From NCBI RefSeq assembly GCF_040712315.1, contig NC_134024.1, positions 30,495,158 to 30,559,157 on the forward strand: a stretch of 64,000 nucleotides of DNA. Direction: 5' to 3'. The notes beneath the pieces are model-generated. The model saw only the letters and a list, made by a program, of their open reading frames with translations. It was not told where the DNA came from and did no database searches. Position numbers and translations under genes: made by a program. This DNA is from Castanea sativa (taxonomy: Eukaryota; Streptophyta; Magnoliopsida; Fagales; Fagaceae). Positions 1-11,483 of this stretch are shown here, piece by piece; position 1 is the first letter of the stretch; each line of letters starts with the position of its first letter.

Positions 1-70
1 ATCAACTCACATCATACAAATTAATTGTGGGCTTGTTCCTTGGGCTTACGAGTCATTCAGAGGAATTAGG

Positions 71-84
71 CTCGCGCGCGCGCG

Positions 85-133
<49 letters not shown>
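71..133. repeat. Compound microsatellite (CG)n(CA)n(TA)n
   Basis: An uninterrupted dinucleotide tract that changes from CG units to CA units to TA units from left to right. Confidence 0.95.
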
Positions 134-200
134 GAGTTCATGTATTACAAAAACAAAATAAAAATACGGTTAAACAACAGACAATAATTAATTAGAAAAT

Positions 201-1243
201 GAGATGGGTTCAAGTTACATCCATAAGAGTTACACATTTTTTGAAACCATTGATTTCCATTAAATCTAATGGATAAAAAAACATTAGTGGCATGTCATAT
301 CTAATATCATTAAGTCTAAATTCTCTTCTAAAAATAAACAAGAAGTCAATAAACACTTTCACCCTCCACGGTTTTCTTCTTGTTCTAACCCTCTCTCTTC
401 CTCTCTCATTTACTAGGACCTCCATAAACTCCTCCAATGAACCAATTAAATCAACAAGGGAATTGATACATTGTAATTATATTGGTATTAATGCATTTTT
501 CCCCCTGCTCAGCATTACATGTATTGAGCTTGCATACAGGGCAGTTGTATAAAATCCTTATAAAAGACTCATTAGAAGTACCATCATCACATGTATTGAA
601 TTCACATACAGGGCATTTAACTGCCTAACACGGAATAGCCACTAGACTACAACATCTCTATAGTATCTTCATTTGGGGTTTTGGGTGGAGGTTATAACTT
701 CTCTGTTAGGAATACAGAAGAGTTAAAGAAAAATACACCAATTCGCATCCAATCTGACATTCCCATCACAAAAAATTAAAATTGATAAATCGGTTGGTCT
801 GCTAATGCAGGGAATGTTATTTATTACTTATATATGTTTACTTCAGGAGAATTGTCAAATAAAAAATTAATTCAATCGTTGCCAATTCCCCTGAAATCTA
901 TTTACAGAGATGCATATAATTCACGTCTAACTGAAAAAGATGAAAAATGCTAATGCTTTATCCCTTATTGATTTATTTGGTTCATTGGAGGCACGCGTTT
1001 ATAGAGGTCCTGGCAAATGAGTCATGAGAGAGAAAGAAAGAGGGATAGAAGAAGAAGAAGAAGAAGAAAACGGTCGGGCTGAAAGTGTTAATTGACTTTT
1101 TGTTTACTTTTAGAAGAGAATTTAATGACTTAGAAATGACATGCCACTAGTGTTTTTTTAACCATTAGATTTAATGAAAATCAATGATTTAAAAAATTTG
1201 TAATTCTTATGAAATTACACCAGGTATAATTTGAATCCATCTC
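201..1243. mobile_element. Non-autonomous MULE-like element with long TIRs
   Basis: The left arm (about 201-371) and the right arm (about 1080-1243) are inverted copies of each other with many scattered mismatches. The flanking nonamers are TTAGAAAAT (192-200) and TTAAAAAAT (1244-1252), which match at 8 of 9 bases. A 9-bp duplication and TIRs of about 170 bp are typical of Mutator-like elements. No transposase is visible; the interior is AT-rich with a GAA run near 1050-1070. The arms belong to the same family as the element at 55530-57990, sharing a start near GAGATRGGTTCAA and an inner GTTACACATTTTTT stretch. Confidence 0.75.
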
Positions 1244-1252
1244 TTAAAAAAT

Positions 1253-4248
1253 TGTTAAGAGCAATTAAATTAAAAATAAAATAAAAATCTATTACTCAAA
1301 ATTTGATATGAATGACAATAAAAAAAAATTTTTTTTTTTTTTTTTTGAGGAACACAATAAAAATAAGTTGATAAGGACAAATAAGTTAACAATAAAACTA
1401 TAAGTAATACATGTGCCAATTAGGTAGGATGTCCATTTTGTGCATGACTTCTAAGAACCAACTTTTATTATAAAGTGTTTGATACATACATACATACATA
1501 CACACACATATATAATGTCTTGCAACTCAATGGTATTAACTAATCTTCTGTCCTTAAACTTCAAAAAGATATTTTTCTAAAAGTTATGTTTTCATTCTAA
1601 AACTTAGGGGAGAAAATTATATTGTGAATGCGACCAATAGTTTCATGCCACTTGTTCATCTCACTGTGTGTCCCTTAAAATAAAATAAAAAAGTAGTCAT
1701 CAATGTTAGACATGTACAAGTTCTTTGATTCTAAAAAATTTGTCAATAATTAGACACGGAGAATATAAGTAAATGAGAGTGAATAAGAGGAATTTCAATA
1801 ATAATTAAAGGGTGGAAAAAATATATTTTAAAAAAAATTTAGGTACAAAAAACAATTTTCATGTAAACTATAGGAACAAAAACGATTTTCTATCTAAAAG
1901 AAATCAATATAAAATTATAAATAAACTTGTACTTCTACAAAATATAGGTTAGATGCCTCACTAGGTTATTGGAATTTGATTTGTTTGTTCTTGAACCCCA
2001 CATGTAAGATCCAATCAGCATTATCAATTGGGTTGTTGGATTTTCGAAAGGGTATTAGAGATTGATTTATTTGTCCTAAAATTCACATATGAGGTTTGTT
2101 CATAGATAATAATTAGTTACTAATTCATGCGATGCACGTGATAGTTAAATAAAAATTAAAAATATTATTTTGCTTAAAGGTCTATGACTTGACTTTAAAA
2201 AATGTAAAACTTGAAAATGAATGAAAATAAGTAATTTTTTGTTCAATATAATGATTTAGAAAAATTGTCATTGGTTCCACATAACACATCTTAGCGTGGG
2301 CTACTTTATGATGACAACTTCACACAATACTCAACTGCAATTAAATCTACTATCTACCACCAATCTAATCTATGTTATCTTAATAGTAGATCTTCAAATT
2401 GCATTCTCATATCCTCCATCATTTAGAAGGTAATTGAATACAATATAAAATTATTAAAATATTTAAAATAAAATCTAATCTTCTGGAAATTTTTTGAAAT
2501 AGAATTTTAAATTTCTTAAAACTTAGTTAATAGAGTTTCAATTTTACCTGAAAGTGTTCTATCACAATTAATGAGAATTTAACCATTTTTTGCAAAGAGA
2601 AAATAACCATAGGCCCATTTTTTATTTAATAGCATAGGATGTTACAGTAAAATCCATACCACGTGTAATACGTTAGTTCATTAAGATAGTTCCAAATAAT
2701 ATCCTAGTACCTATCTATATGAGTTTTCTTTTTAATGATGTCATAAAGGATGGAGTTTAATAGAATTCATTTAAGATCCAACGTATACAATAATGTTTTT
2801 TTTTTTTAGTGTAATTTCAAAAGTCTTTTAATTGTAAATTTTTTAATCATAAAATAGACTATATCTAAACTCTAAAGGAAAGCATTTGGAATGATCACAT
2901 CATTGATACCATATCATGATGGTTGCATATAGCAATATTATTATTCATGATTAATAGATGAACAATGAAACTATGAATTAACAATTTAACAATTCAAATA
3001 CCAAGTTTAAATTACAACACATATAAAAGACTCCAAATATTGGAACATACTTCTTCTGCCATTTTCATTATTCAATCAAAACCAAAGTTTCAAAGATAAT
3101 TTCAATTCAATTAAAGCCAATACATACATATGCATGAACGTAAAAAATTCCAAAAAATAAATAAATAAATAACAATCTCCAAAAGACTGCCTAATACAGT
3201 CACTATTTTTTTTCAAATATTGCATTCTTTAGTTCTTTTTCCTTTTATATTTCATCAAACTTTTCTAATTGACCAAAATATCCCTCATATGTTAACATTA
3301 AACCTGATAAGAACTTTACATACTTTTTTTTTAATGCACTCCAAGAACCAAAATCAAGGCAAGAGACTGTACAACAGAGTGGTGTTAGAAGAATAATCCA
3401 AAAAAAAAGTATTTAAAATATAATATAGGAATGAAAAGCCAAGTTGAAATTGTAACAAATAATCCCTAAAGAAAACATTTAATAATTTAATATCGAGTTA
3501 TGGATTCCTAATCAAGTTTGGTTATATAATTATTTTTTTTAAAGGATGAATGTGTTGGTAGAGTCCATTTGATATAAAATTTAAATCCTATTGAAATAAA
3601 AAATGATATATATTTGTTGAGTCTCAGTTAATATAATTATAAAGTTAAAAAAAAAAAGAAGAAAAAGAAAACATGATTGATTTTTTGAGATAACAGATAG
3701 AAGTATTATTAATAAGAGAAAAAAAGTATACATAGAGGAAAAAAAAAACTATGCAATAGAGGCCCAATTGTAGAACAACACAACCCGCCTATACCATCCA
3801 AGGTAGCAATTCGAGTATAAAAAAAAAAAAAAACTAATGTGCCAGCAATCAACTATTAAGGAAGACCATCACTATTATTCATCTCAAGAACTTCTCTATG
3901 TTGCCATAAGGCGTTGATACTCCCTTAATAATCCAAGAGCACATTGGTAATTCAGAACGAAATCATGATAGATATAAGGAAATATGGTAGAATTTTTTTT
4001 AATCTCACGTAAAAATTATCAAATTAATAGTGATATATTCTATTTTTTGGGATAGATTTATATTAATGGAGTTATTGTATAGTTAGTGTTTGTATGGCAC
4101 CACACAACTAATTTTTTTTAAAGAAATTTAATAAATTTTCTGCAATTTGATGCTATAAAATCAAAAGAATTAAATCAAATTAAAAAATATAAATAAAAAA
4201 TGTTGATATGAAAAATTGTGGAAAGATAAACCAAAAGTCAAAGGTTTC

Positions 4249-4250
<2 letters not shown>
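1253..4250. other. Gene-free AT-rich DNA
   Basis: I see no reading frame or RNA gene here. It has homopolymer A/T runs and a short TACA-repeat tract near 1482-1513. A stretch at about 3665-3990 looks like degraded antisense retroelement sequence, but I cannot assign it. Confidence 0.6.

Positions 4251-4289
<39 letters not shown>
4251..4289. repeat. (AT)n tract at the left edge of the LTR element
   Basis: Pure AT repeat ending exactly where the LTR begins. The same repeat resumes at 16128-16195 on the other side, so the element sits inside a microsatellite. Confidence 0.9.
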
Positions 4290-4293
<4 letters not shown>

Positions 4294-5022
4294 AGGACAC
4301 AATTCAAATTCCCAAACCACGACTGGGAGGAAATGGGCTTGAAAGGCCTTTCTTCACAATGAATTTGTAGAGGATGGGTTTGTAATCTAGATTTCAAAGA
4401 AGGCTTAGACAATTACTAAAAGAACGGGCTTTGGGCCCAATGGAACAAAACAAAGACTTGTTTGCAAAGAGTAAGACTAAGAATTCCTCCTCGGACTGTT
4501 TCCGAGGATAGTTTATAATAGTATTTCTCAAGTTTGGATACAAATATTGATTATCATACACTTTTTCTTTCTCAAAAAGCCTCCCCCCTTCTTCGTATGC
4601 CTTCCCTTCTATTTATACTCCTCTCCTTTTCTTCATCATCTTCCACTTTATGGTTGCAATCCTGATTTTCGGATACTTGTCCCATCCATTCTTCCCTAAA
4701 GCCCGCTGGGATTAGGGACCAAGTTCCAAGCTCTATGCTTAGGTCCCATCCTTCCATCTATCTAGTCAGCGTATCAATTACAGAGCTTTTAATGTATGGG
4801 TGGTGGTAGCAGCTTTACTTTAGACATTCCACCGCTCTTTCTATTGTCCTCCACGTATACTGTGTATCCTCGGCTTAACATTCCGAGGACAAATCTACTC
4901 CTTGGACGTTTTGGGACATTTAAATACTCCACGATCATTTTGATGTTTTCGGATTTGGGTTTCTAGCCCAAAAGACTTCGTTGGGCCGTCCTTCATAAAT
5001 TACTGGGCCCAATACCCCTACA
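4290..5022 (-). repeat. 3' LTR of the Tat element
   Basis: 733 bp, TG...CA termini, about 98.5% identical to 15396-16127. It carries a TATA box on the minus strand (TATAAATAG, 4609-4617), and all ten substitutions against the other LTR are transitions. Confidence 0.95.
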
Positions 5023-5037
5023 ATAGCCCCTCGAGAT
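5023..5037 (-). other. Polypurine-tract-like stretch
   Basis: On the minus strand a purine-rich run containing GAGGGGCTA directly abuts the 3' LTR, as expected for the plus-strand primer site. It is short and interrupted by pyrimidines, so the call rests mainly on position. Confidence 0.4.
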
Positions 5038-5302
5038 TCTTTATTTTTTTCACCTCGGGAGGAAAATAGGATCTCGACTTAAAAGACCTTTTTACCCTGC
5101 AGAATCCTGGAATACTCTTGACGGAAATAACTTCTGAATTACCGATCGCGTGTTCCCGATGCTTCGGTATGCGAAACGCCCCCGAATTAATTATTGGCGC
5201 TTCTATGTCCCCCACGTTTCATTGATTTGACACATATCCAACGGTCGAGAGCGATTCTTGTGTTGAGACGGGAATTTGCCCGCTTCAAAACACCTTTTGA
5301 CA

Positions 5303-5310
5303 TATAAATA
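5303..5310 (+). promoter_or_regulatory. TATA box of the antisense gene
   Basis: TATAAATA on the plus strand lies 276 bp before the ATG at 5586, with a pyrimidine-rich leader between. A start site near 5335 would give a 5' UTR of about 250 nt. It lies inside the element, outside the LTR, so the antisense gene seems to have its own promoter. Confidence 0.55.
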
Positions 5311-5585
5311 CTAATTTTCTTCAAAATTCTTCACACTATAGAAACCTCATAACGTACCTGCCACACTTTCCATCTCCCTGTACTCTCTCTTTCTATCAAG
5401 TACCCTGTCCGAGGTGACGTGCTTTCTTCTTTTTTTAAAAGTAAGTTCTTCAATACTCTTTCCCCTCCTTATCAGCTTTTTGTTTCTTTTGTTTCTTTTC
5501 CTTCCCATCTTCTCTTTTTCACTGTATCTTTCATCCTCGGCGTAGTTAGTTTTCTTCACACCCCCCCCCCTTTTTTCAAAAGAAA

Positions 5586-8220
5586 ATGGGTAGATGTGCG
5601 TCCCTGGTGGATTCAAACGAGAAAATAGAGCAGTTTAAGGTTAAGTACAAAATTCCCTCGGATGTATCCATTAGGTACTGTAACGAGGAAGAATATTATA
5701 CAAAAAGAAAAACGGGGGAAGTTGTAATCCCGATGATTGCATTCATCGAAGGGGGAATGAAAATCCCCATGGGAACTGTGACTAGGGATTATCTTAGGGC
5801 CTTTAGATTGGCTCCCACCCAGTGCGCCCCAAATGTCTTTAGGATCCTAGGTTCCATAGATGCCTTAAATGAGAAGATGAACCTAGGGCTTACTCACCAC
5901 GACGTGAACTGGGTTTATAACCTCCATTACCTAAGCAAAAAAGACGAATATTACCTAAAGTCTAGATACCCCGAAGTTAGGCTAATTCAATGTCTGCCTG
6001 AATCAAATAAGGGCCTAAAAAACGACTTCCTGATCGTATCAGGAAATTGGCACGACGGCCTCCCCTGTCCGACAAGGGAAGGGACTCCAGGTGAAGTTTC
6101 TTTTACATACTATTATATTTCATCTTTTTACTTATTCTTACCCACTTTTACTTGGATAACTCTGCAGATCCACACGCAGCGGATCGTCATCCTAATCTTG
6201 TTGATTTCGGGCGGTTGGATAGGATCCTACAAGCTGAGATCTTCGTGCATACTGACGGCCAACTCCGTGCGGCTCATCTGATCCTCGGCTACACTCCGAT
6301 ATCTAAAGCTTTTCAGGCGCCGAAGTGTGTGATTAAAGCCCACGGTCCTCGTCTTCCTCGGATTAGTGTTGCCGTTGAGGGTTTGTTGCTACCGGAGGGG
6401 ACTACCATTCCTCAAGGTACCTTGGTCACCCAACCAATCCAACCACCACATTTCGTTCCAGTTGGGATTCCCACAGTTCCTTTCTCCACAAAATTAACCT
6501 TTGGTGAAGCCGCGTCTTCCCACTCTACTGTAAAGGAAGAAGAAGAAGAAATAGTTGAGGTATCAGATTCCGAGGACGAGTTTGAGGTTTTTAATCAACC
6601 CTACTCCCCTGAAGATTCAACTTCCATCCTCGGCACCTCTACCCAAATCTCAAAGGCTACTACTGAAGAACTTGACAATATGGGCATTCAACGAAAGATT
6701 AAGCCCAGCCTAAAAGATGTCCTTGAGGGCGCTGACAAGGGCCCTAGAGTCCAAGAACCTCCAAAAGAGGTGCGCCCTCGGACTCAAGAAAAGGGTGCTG
6801 ACAAAGGCCCTGAAACTAGGCTTCCTCCTCCTCCCCCATCCTCCCAAACTCAACGCACCAACATAGCTGATCTCAAAAGAAAAAGGGATCAGCCGAAAGG
6901 GAAGGAAGTGGTGGAGGTAGGAAAGGGCTCTGTTTCCAAGGAGCCCGAGGTGGAAAAGGGTGGAAAGCAGGCCCGCACCATGCAGACTAGGTTGGAAAGA
7001 AGAACCGACCAACAGGTGGCCGTGCGCGCCCCTGCATGGCTTCCTGACATGTCTATGGACGACGAGGTCATTACCGTGGATGCGTCCATTAGAAATTCCG
7101 ATGAAGGGACAGCTGCATGCGTCGCAGATGCATTGGAGCAGGCGCTGTTACTCCCCGAGGATATGGTTGAGCTTAGAAAGAAAAGGGACCACACCGTCTT
7201 CATGACTTTGAAGAAGGAGCTTGCAATGGTGAGTTTTCTTTCTCTAAAACCTTGGCTTTTGTTTTTATTTCCTATATATATATATATATATATATGTCTA
7301 AGTTTTATATGTTTTGTTCGTAGGCCGTTCAATCTGTCCATAGGGCAGAGGAGATTGCCATCAGCTCCTACAAATCTCTGAGGGCCGAGGAATCCAGGCG
7401 TGAAACCGCCCAAAAGATCTCGGACCTTCACAAGAAGAAACTGCAGGAGGTCACAGCAAAGTTGGCTAAGGCAGAGAGTGATAAGGCAGGCTTAGAGGCC
7501 GATCTGAAGACAACGACTAAACAGGCCGAGGATCAGCGCCTAATGCTCCGTGAAGCCGACGACAACCTCTTAGCAGCGCGAAGGCTCGTAGAGGATCTCA
7601 AGAAAGATCTGAACGAGTCTGAGAAGGCCAAAGAGGAAGCCATCAAGGGCAAAGAGGAAGCCATTGAGGAGAAGAAAAAGGCTGAGAAAGTAAAAGAAGA
7701 GGCCGAGATCTCAAGGGACCAAGCCGAACAAGACAGTTATGATATAGGCGTGAAGGAGGTCACCGAAACCTTCAAGGCTCAGGTTCCCGAGGTATGTAGG
7801 CATTACTGCCTCCAAGTGTGGAATGAGGCACTTTCCCAAGCTGGGGTTGATGCCTCTTCCACTCTTTGGAAAGCAGAGAGTGTCTACTATCCTCCCGCAA
7901 TTCGCGCTTCTTCCATTCCTGAAGCTGCCCAAGAAGCTGCCCAGGGATCATCTGAGGATAAGGGGGGTGATTTGGCTGAAGACTCAACTCTTCCCGAAGA
8001 TGCTCCTAAACAAGTTGATCCAGCACAAGAAAAGGCACTTGAAGACGTACAGCCCTCAAGTGACCTTCAGGAATCTTCAAAGGACGAGTTGGGTGATCAA
8101 GCTAATCCAATAACTTTGATAGATGATCCTAAAGGCAAAGGAATTGCCGTTAAGTCCTCGGTTCAGCTTCCATCTCCTCAAGACCCCAAATGCCCTCTGA
8201 AGATTAAGCTGAAACAGTGA
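5586..8220 (+). CDS. Intron-containing antisense gene of the Tat element (putative gypsy-type transposon domain, coiled coil)
   Basis: Three exons, 5586-6090, 6168-7228 and 7324-8220, with GT-AG introns of 77 and 95 bp, give an uninterrupted protein of 820 residues. The N-terminal about 240 residues (the stretch around LRAFRLAPTQCAPN, then an HPNLV...DGQLRAAHLILGY block after intron 1) resemble the plant family annotated as 'putative gypsy type transposon' (Pfam Transposase_28). The middle is acidic, Pro/Ser-rich and probably disordered. Residues about 530-660 are a long charged coiled coil rich in KEEA repeats, followed by a conserved-looking YCLQVWNEALSQAG segment and an acidic tail. It runs opposite to gag-pol, between the tandem array and the 3' LTR. 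Extra antisense ORFs are known in Tat relatives such as Grande. Its function is not known. It is intact while the element's own pol is broken. Intron 2 contains an (AT)n run. Confidence 0.85.
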
Positions 8221-8607
8221 CTGCTTGTTGTCTTTTCTTTCTTTATTTTTAATTTATTTTATCTCTAAGTGTAATATCTAAGTGTAGGTGCAAAAGTACT
8301 ATTTTGGAATCTAATATAAGAATGAATGTTGTTTTTCCCTTTTTTAGATGATTCTTACTTTTTTGCTTTATTTTGATCATATTGTTCAAAAAGTACCATC
8401 CTTTTGTCTTTTACCTAACTTAATAGCAACAACTTGGATTGAAATTGATACTCCAGGGAGGTTTAATTATGCCGGGAACTGCATCTAAGTGATGCATTTA
8501 AGTAATTGATTCTTCACTTTGGATCTCTATTTGAACTATGTAAAAATAAGGCATATGGTCTTTTAACTTAGGTATGTAAAGATTTCATGTCTTGACAAAA
8601 AAGAAAA
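8221..8607. other. 3' flank of the antisense gene
   Basis: AT-rich non-coding DNA between the stop codon and the tandem array. It probably holds the 3' UTR and poly(A) site of the antisense gene; no convincing signal could be fixed. Confidence 0.4.
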
Positions 8608-9973
8608 GAAATGTTAATTCTTCCCAAGTAAATGATCTGAGGACTAGGCCTAACCTAGGTTTTGCTTAACACTTGGTAGAGAATATTAATTTAGTCGAGG
8701 TATGTGGTCCGAGGATTCAGGCATACCAAGCTTCAGCTTGATATGTAGACGAATAAATTTGAAATGTTAATTTTCCCAAAGTAGATGATCCGAGGATTAA
8801 ACGTAACTTAGGTTCTGTTTAACACTTAGTAAAGAATATCAATTTAGACGAGGTATGTGGTCCGAGGATCCAGGCATACCAAGTTTCAGCTTGATACTTA
8901 GATGAATAGATTGAAATGTTAATTTTCCCAAAGTAGATGATCCGAGGATCAGACGTAACTTAGGTTCTGTTTAACACTTAGTAAAGAATATCAATTTAGA
9001 CGAGGTATGTGGTCCGAGGATCCAGGCATACCAAGCTTCAGCTTGATACTTAGACGAATAAATTGAAATGTTAATTTTCTCAAAGTAGATGATCCGAGGG
9101 TCAGACGTAACTTCGGTTCTGTTTAACACTTAGTAAAGAATATCAATTTAGACGAGGTATGTGGTCCGAGGATCCAGGCATACCAAGCTTCAGCTTGATA
9201 CTTAGACGAATAAATTGAAATGTTAATTTTTCCAAAGTAGATGATCCGAGAATCAGACGTAACTTAGGTTCTGTTTAACACTTAGTAAAGAATATCAATT
9301 TAGACGAGGTATGTGGTCCGAGGATCCAGGCATACCAAGTTTCAGCTTGATACTTAGACGAATAAATTGAAATGTGAATTTTCCCAAAGTAGATGATCTG
9401 AGGATCAGACGTAACTTAGGTTCTGTCTAACACTTAGTAAAGAATATCAATTTAGACGAGGTATGTGGTCCGAGGATCCAGGCATACAAGTTTCAGCTTG
9501 ATACTTAGACGAATAAATTGAAATGTGAATTTTCCCAAAGTAGATGATCCGAGGATCAGACGTAACTTAGGTTCTGTTTAACACTTAGTAAAGAATATCA
9601 ATTTAGACGAGGTATGTGGTCCGAGGATCCAAGCATACCAAGCTTCAGCTTGATACTTAGACGAATAAATTGAAATGTGAATTTTTCCAAAGTAGATGAT
9701 CCGAGGATCAGACGTAACTTAGGTTCTGTTTAACACTTAGTAAAGAATATCAATTTAGACGAGGTATGTGGTCTGAGGATCCAAGCATACCAAGCTTCAG
9801 CTTGATACTTAGACGAATAAATTGAAATGTGAATTTTCCCAAAGTAGATGATCCGAGGATCAGACGTAACTTAGGTTCTGTTTAACACTTAGTAAAGAAT
9901 ATCAATTTAGAAGAGGTATGTGGTCTGAGGATCCAAGCATACCAAGTTTCAGCTTGATACTTAGACGAATAAA
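8608..9973. repeat. 152-bp tandem array, nine copies
   Basis: Monomers start with GAAATG at 8608, 8761, 8913, 9065, 9217, 9369, 9520, 9672 and 9824, a period of 152 bp (one of 151, one of 153). The first copy is the most diverged; the inner copies differ at only a few sites. Each monomer has two TCCGAGGATC-like blocks about 72 bp apart, each followed by an ACTTAG, which suggests an older half-length duplication. The array sits in the 3' region of the Tat element, where plant Tat/Ogre elements are known to grow tandem repeats that can seed satellite DNA. Confidence 0.95.
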
Positions 9974-10025
9974 GATAATGAACGTAATGTAGTTTACAAC
10001 AAAAAACGGCCGAAGTGCCTTTTAT

Positions 10026-11483
10026 TTAGTAATAGTACCTTCGTAGATTATTTACATTCCAGGGACGTTGTACAACACGTTCGTCCAAGTCTTCCAGATT
10101 GTAGGCCCCTATTCCTGCGACCGAAGTAATACGATAAGGTCCTTCCCAGTTGGGCCCCAATTTTCCCCACGCAGAATTCTTCGTCGTGCCCAAAACTTTC
10201 CTTAGTACTAAGTCACCAGGTCTAAGAGGTCGAAGTTTCACATGAGAATCATACCCCTGCTTGAGCTTATGTTGATAATAAGCTAGTTGAACCATGGCGT
10301 TTTCTCGTCGTTCCTCAACTAAGTCTAAGTTTCTCATTAATAGATCATCATTGCTATCTGGAATGAAGGAGCTTTTCTTCAGGGTTGGGAACCCAGTTTC
10401 TAAGGGTATTACTGCCTCGGCTCCATAAGTCATGGCAAAGGGTGTTTCACCTGTGGATCTTCGTGGTGTAGTTCGGTACGTCCACAAGACGTGTGGCAGT
10501 TCTTCCACCCATCTCCCATTGGCGTCACCCAACCTCTTTTTGAGTCCGCTCACTATTACTTTGTTGACAGCCTCGGCTTGCCCATTTCCTTGGGGGTAAG
10601 CTGGAGTGGAATATCTATTCGTAATGCCCAAATCACAGCAGTATTTCCGAAAGGCTTTGCTATCAAATTGTAAACCATTATCTGAAATGAGAGTATGAGG
10701 GATGCCGAACCTGGTAACGATATTCTTCCATACAAACTTTTTTGCTTCCACGTCTCTGATATTTGATAATGGCTCGGCTTCAACCCACTTGGTGAAATAA
10801 TAAATTCCCACGAGAAGCCACCATCTGTTTCCTGTTGCTTTGGGGAAGGGTCCAACAATGTCCAAGCCCCATTGAGCAAAAGGCCATGGGCTAGATAGAG
10901 GATTCAGGACTCCCCCTGGTTGATGTATATTTGGAGCGAACCTTTGACATTGGTCACACTTCTTTGCATAATCTTGCGCCTCTCTCTGCATATTTGTCCA
11001 CCAATAGCCCTGAGTAAGGGCTCTGTGAGCTAAAGACCTTCCCCCTGTGTGACTTCCACAAATCCCTTCGTGTAACTCTTCCAAAAGTAGCTCCGTTGCC
11101 TCGAGGTGTATACACAACAAATATGGTCCCGAAAAGGAACATTTGTACAATTTCTGGTCCTCGGATAACCAGAAACGAGTGGCTTTCCTGCGAATTTTAT
11201 CTACTTCAGCCTTTTCTCCAGGCAGGATGTCATTTCTGAGAAACATTACTATTTGATCCATCCAACTAGGCTCTGTCCTAATTTGAAGAAGTTGAGTGGA
11301 GTTACCGTCCGTCCCAGTGGGTTTCAACAGATCTTCAACAAGGATAATTCGTGGTAGACTTTGTGCCGAGGACGTTACGAGCGTGGCTAATGAGTCGGCA
11401 TGGGTATTGCCACATCTGGACACATGTAATAGTAAAAAAGACCCAAATTTAGACTGCTTATACCTGACCTGGGTTAGGTATTC
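10026..11483 (-). pseudogene. Integrase part of Tat pol
   Basis: A 465-residue open segment (from 11423) shows an HHCC zinc-binding N-terminus (HEGICGSH... then CDQCQRFA) and the DDE catalytic core: the Asp of GLDIVGPFP, the Asp of ISDNG, and the Glu of GNGQAEA. A C-terminal GPYRI...WNVNNLRRYY region completes it. There is no chromodomain. It is in the same frame as the RT/RNase H segment and is separated from it by one TGA at 11484-11486, so pol has been cut between the second RNase H and integrase. The DDE residues themselves are present. Confidence 0.92.

Noticed and set aside
292..552. 86-codon plus ORF
   Set aside because: Falls in the TIR arm of the MULE-like element; no conserved feature.
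8608..9973. Regular repeats resembling a CRISPR array
   Set aside because: The unit is a continuous 152-bp tandem repeat without unique spacers, inside a plant retrotransposon.
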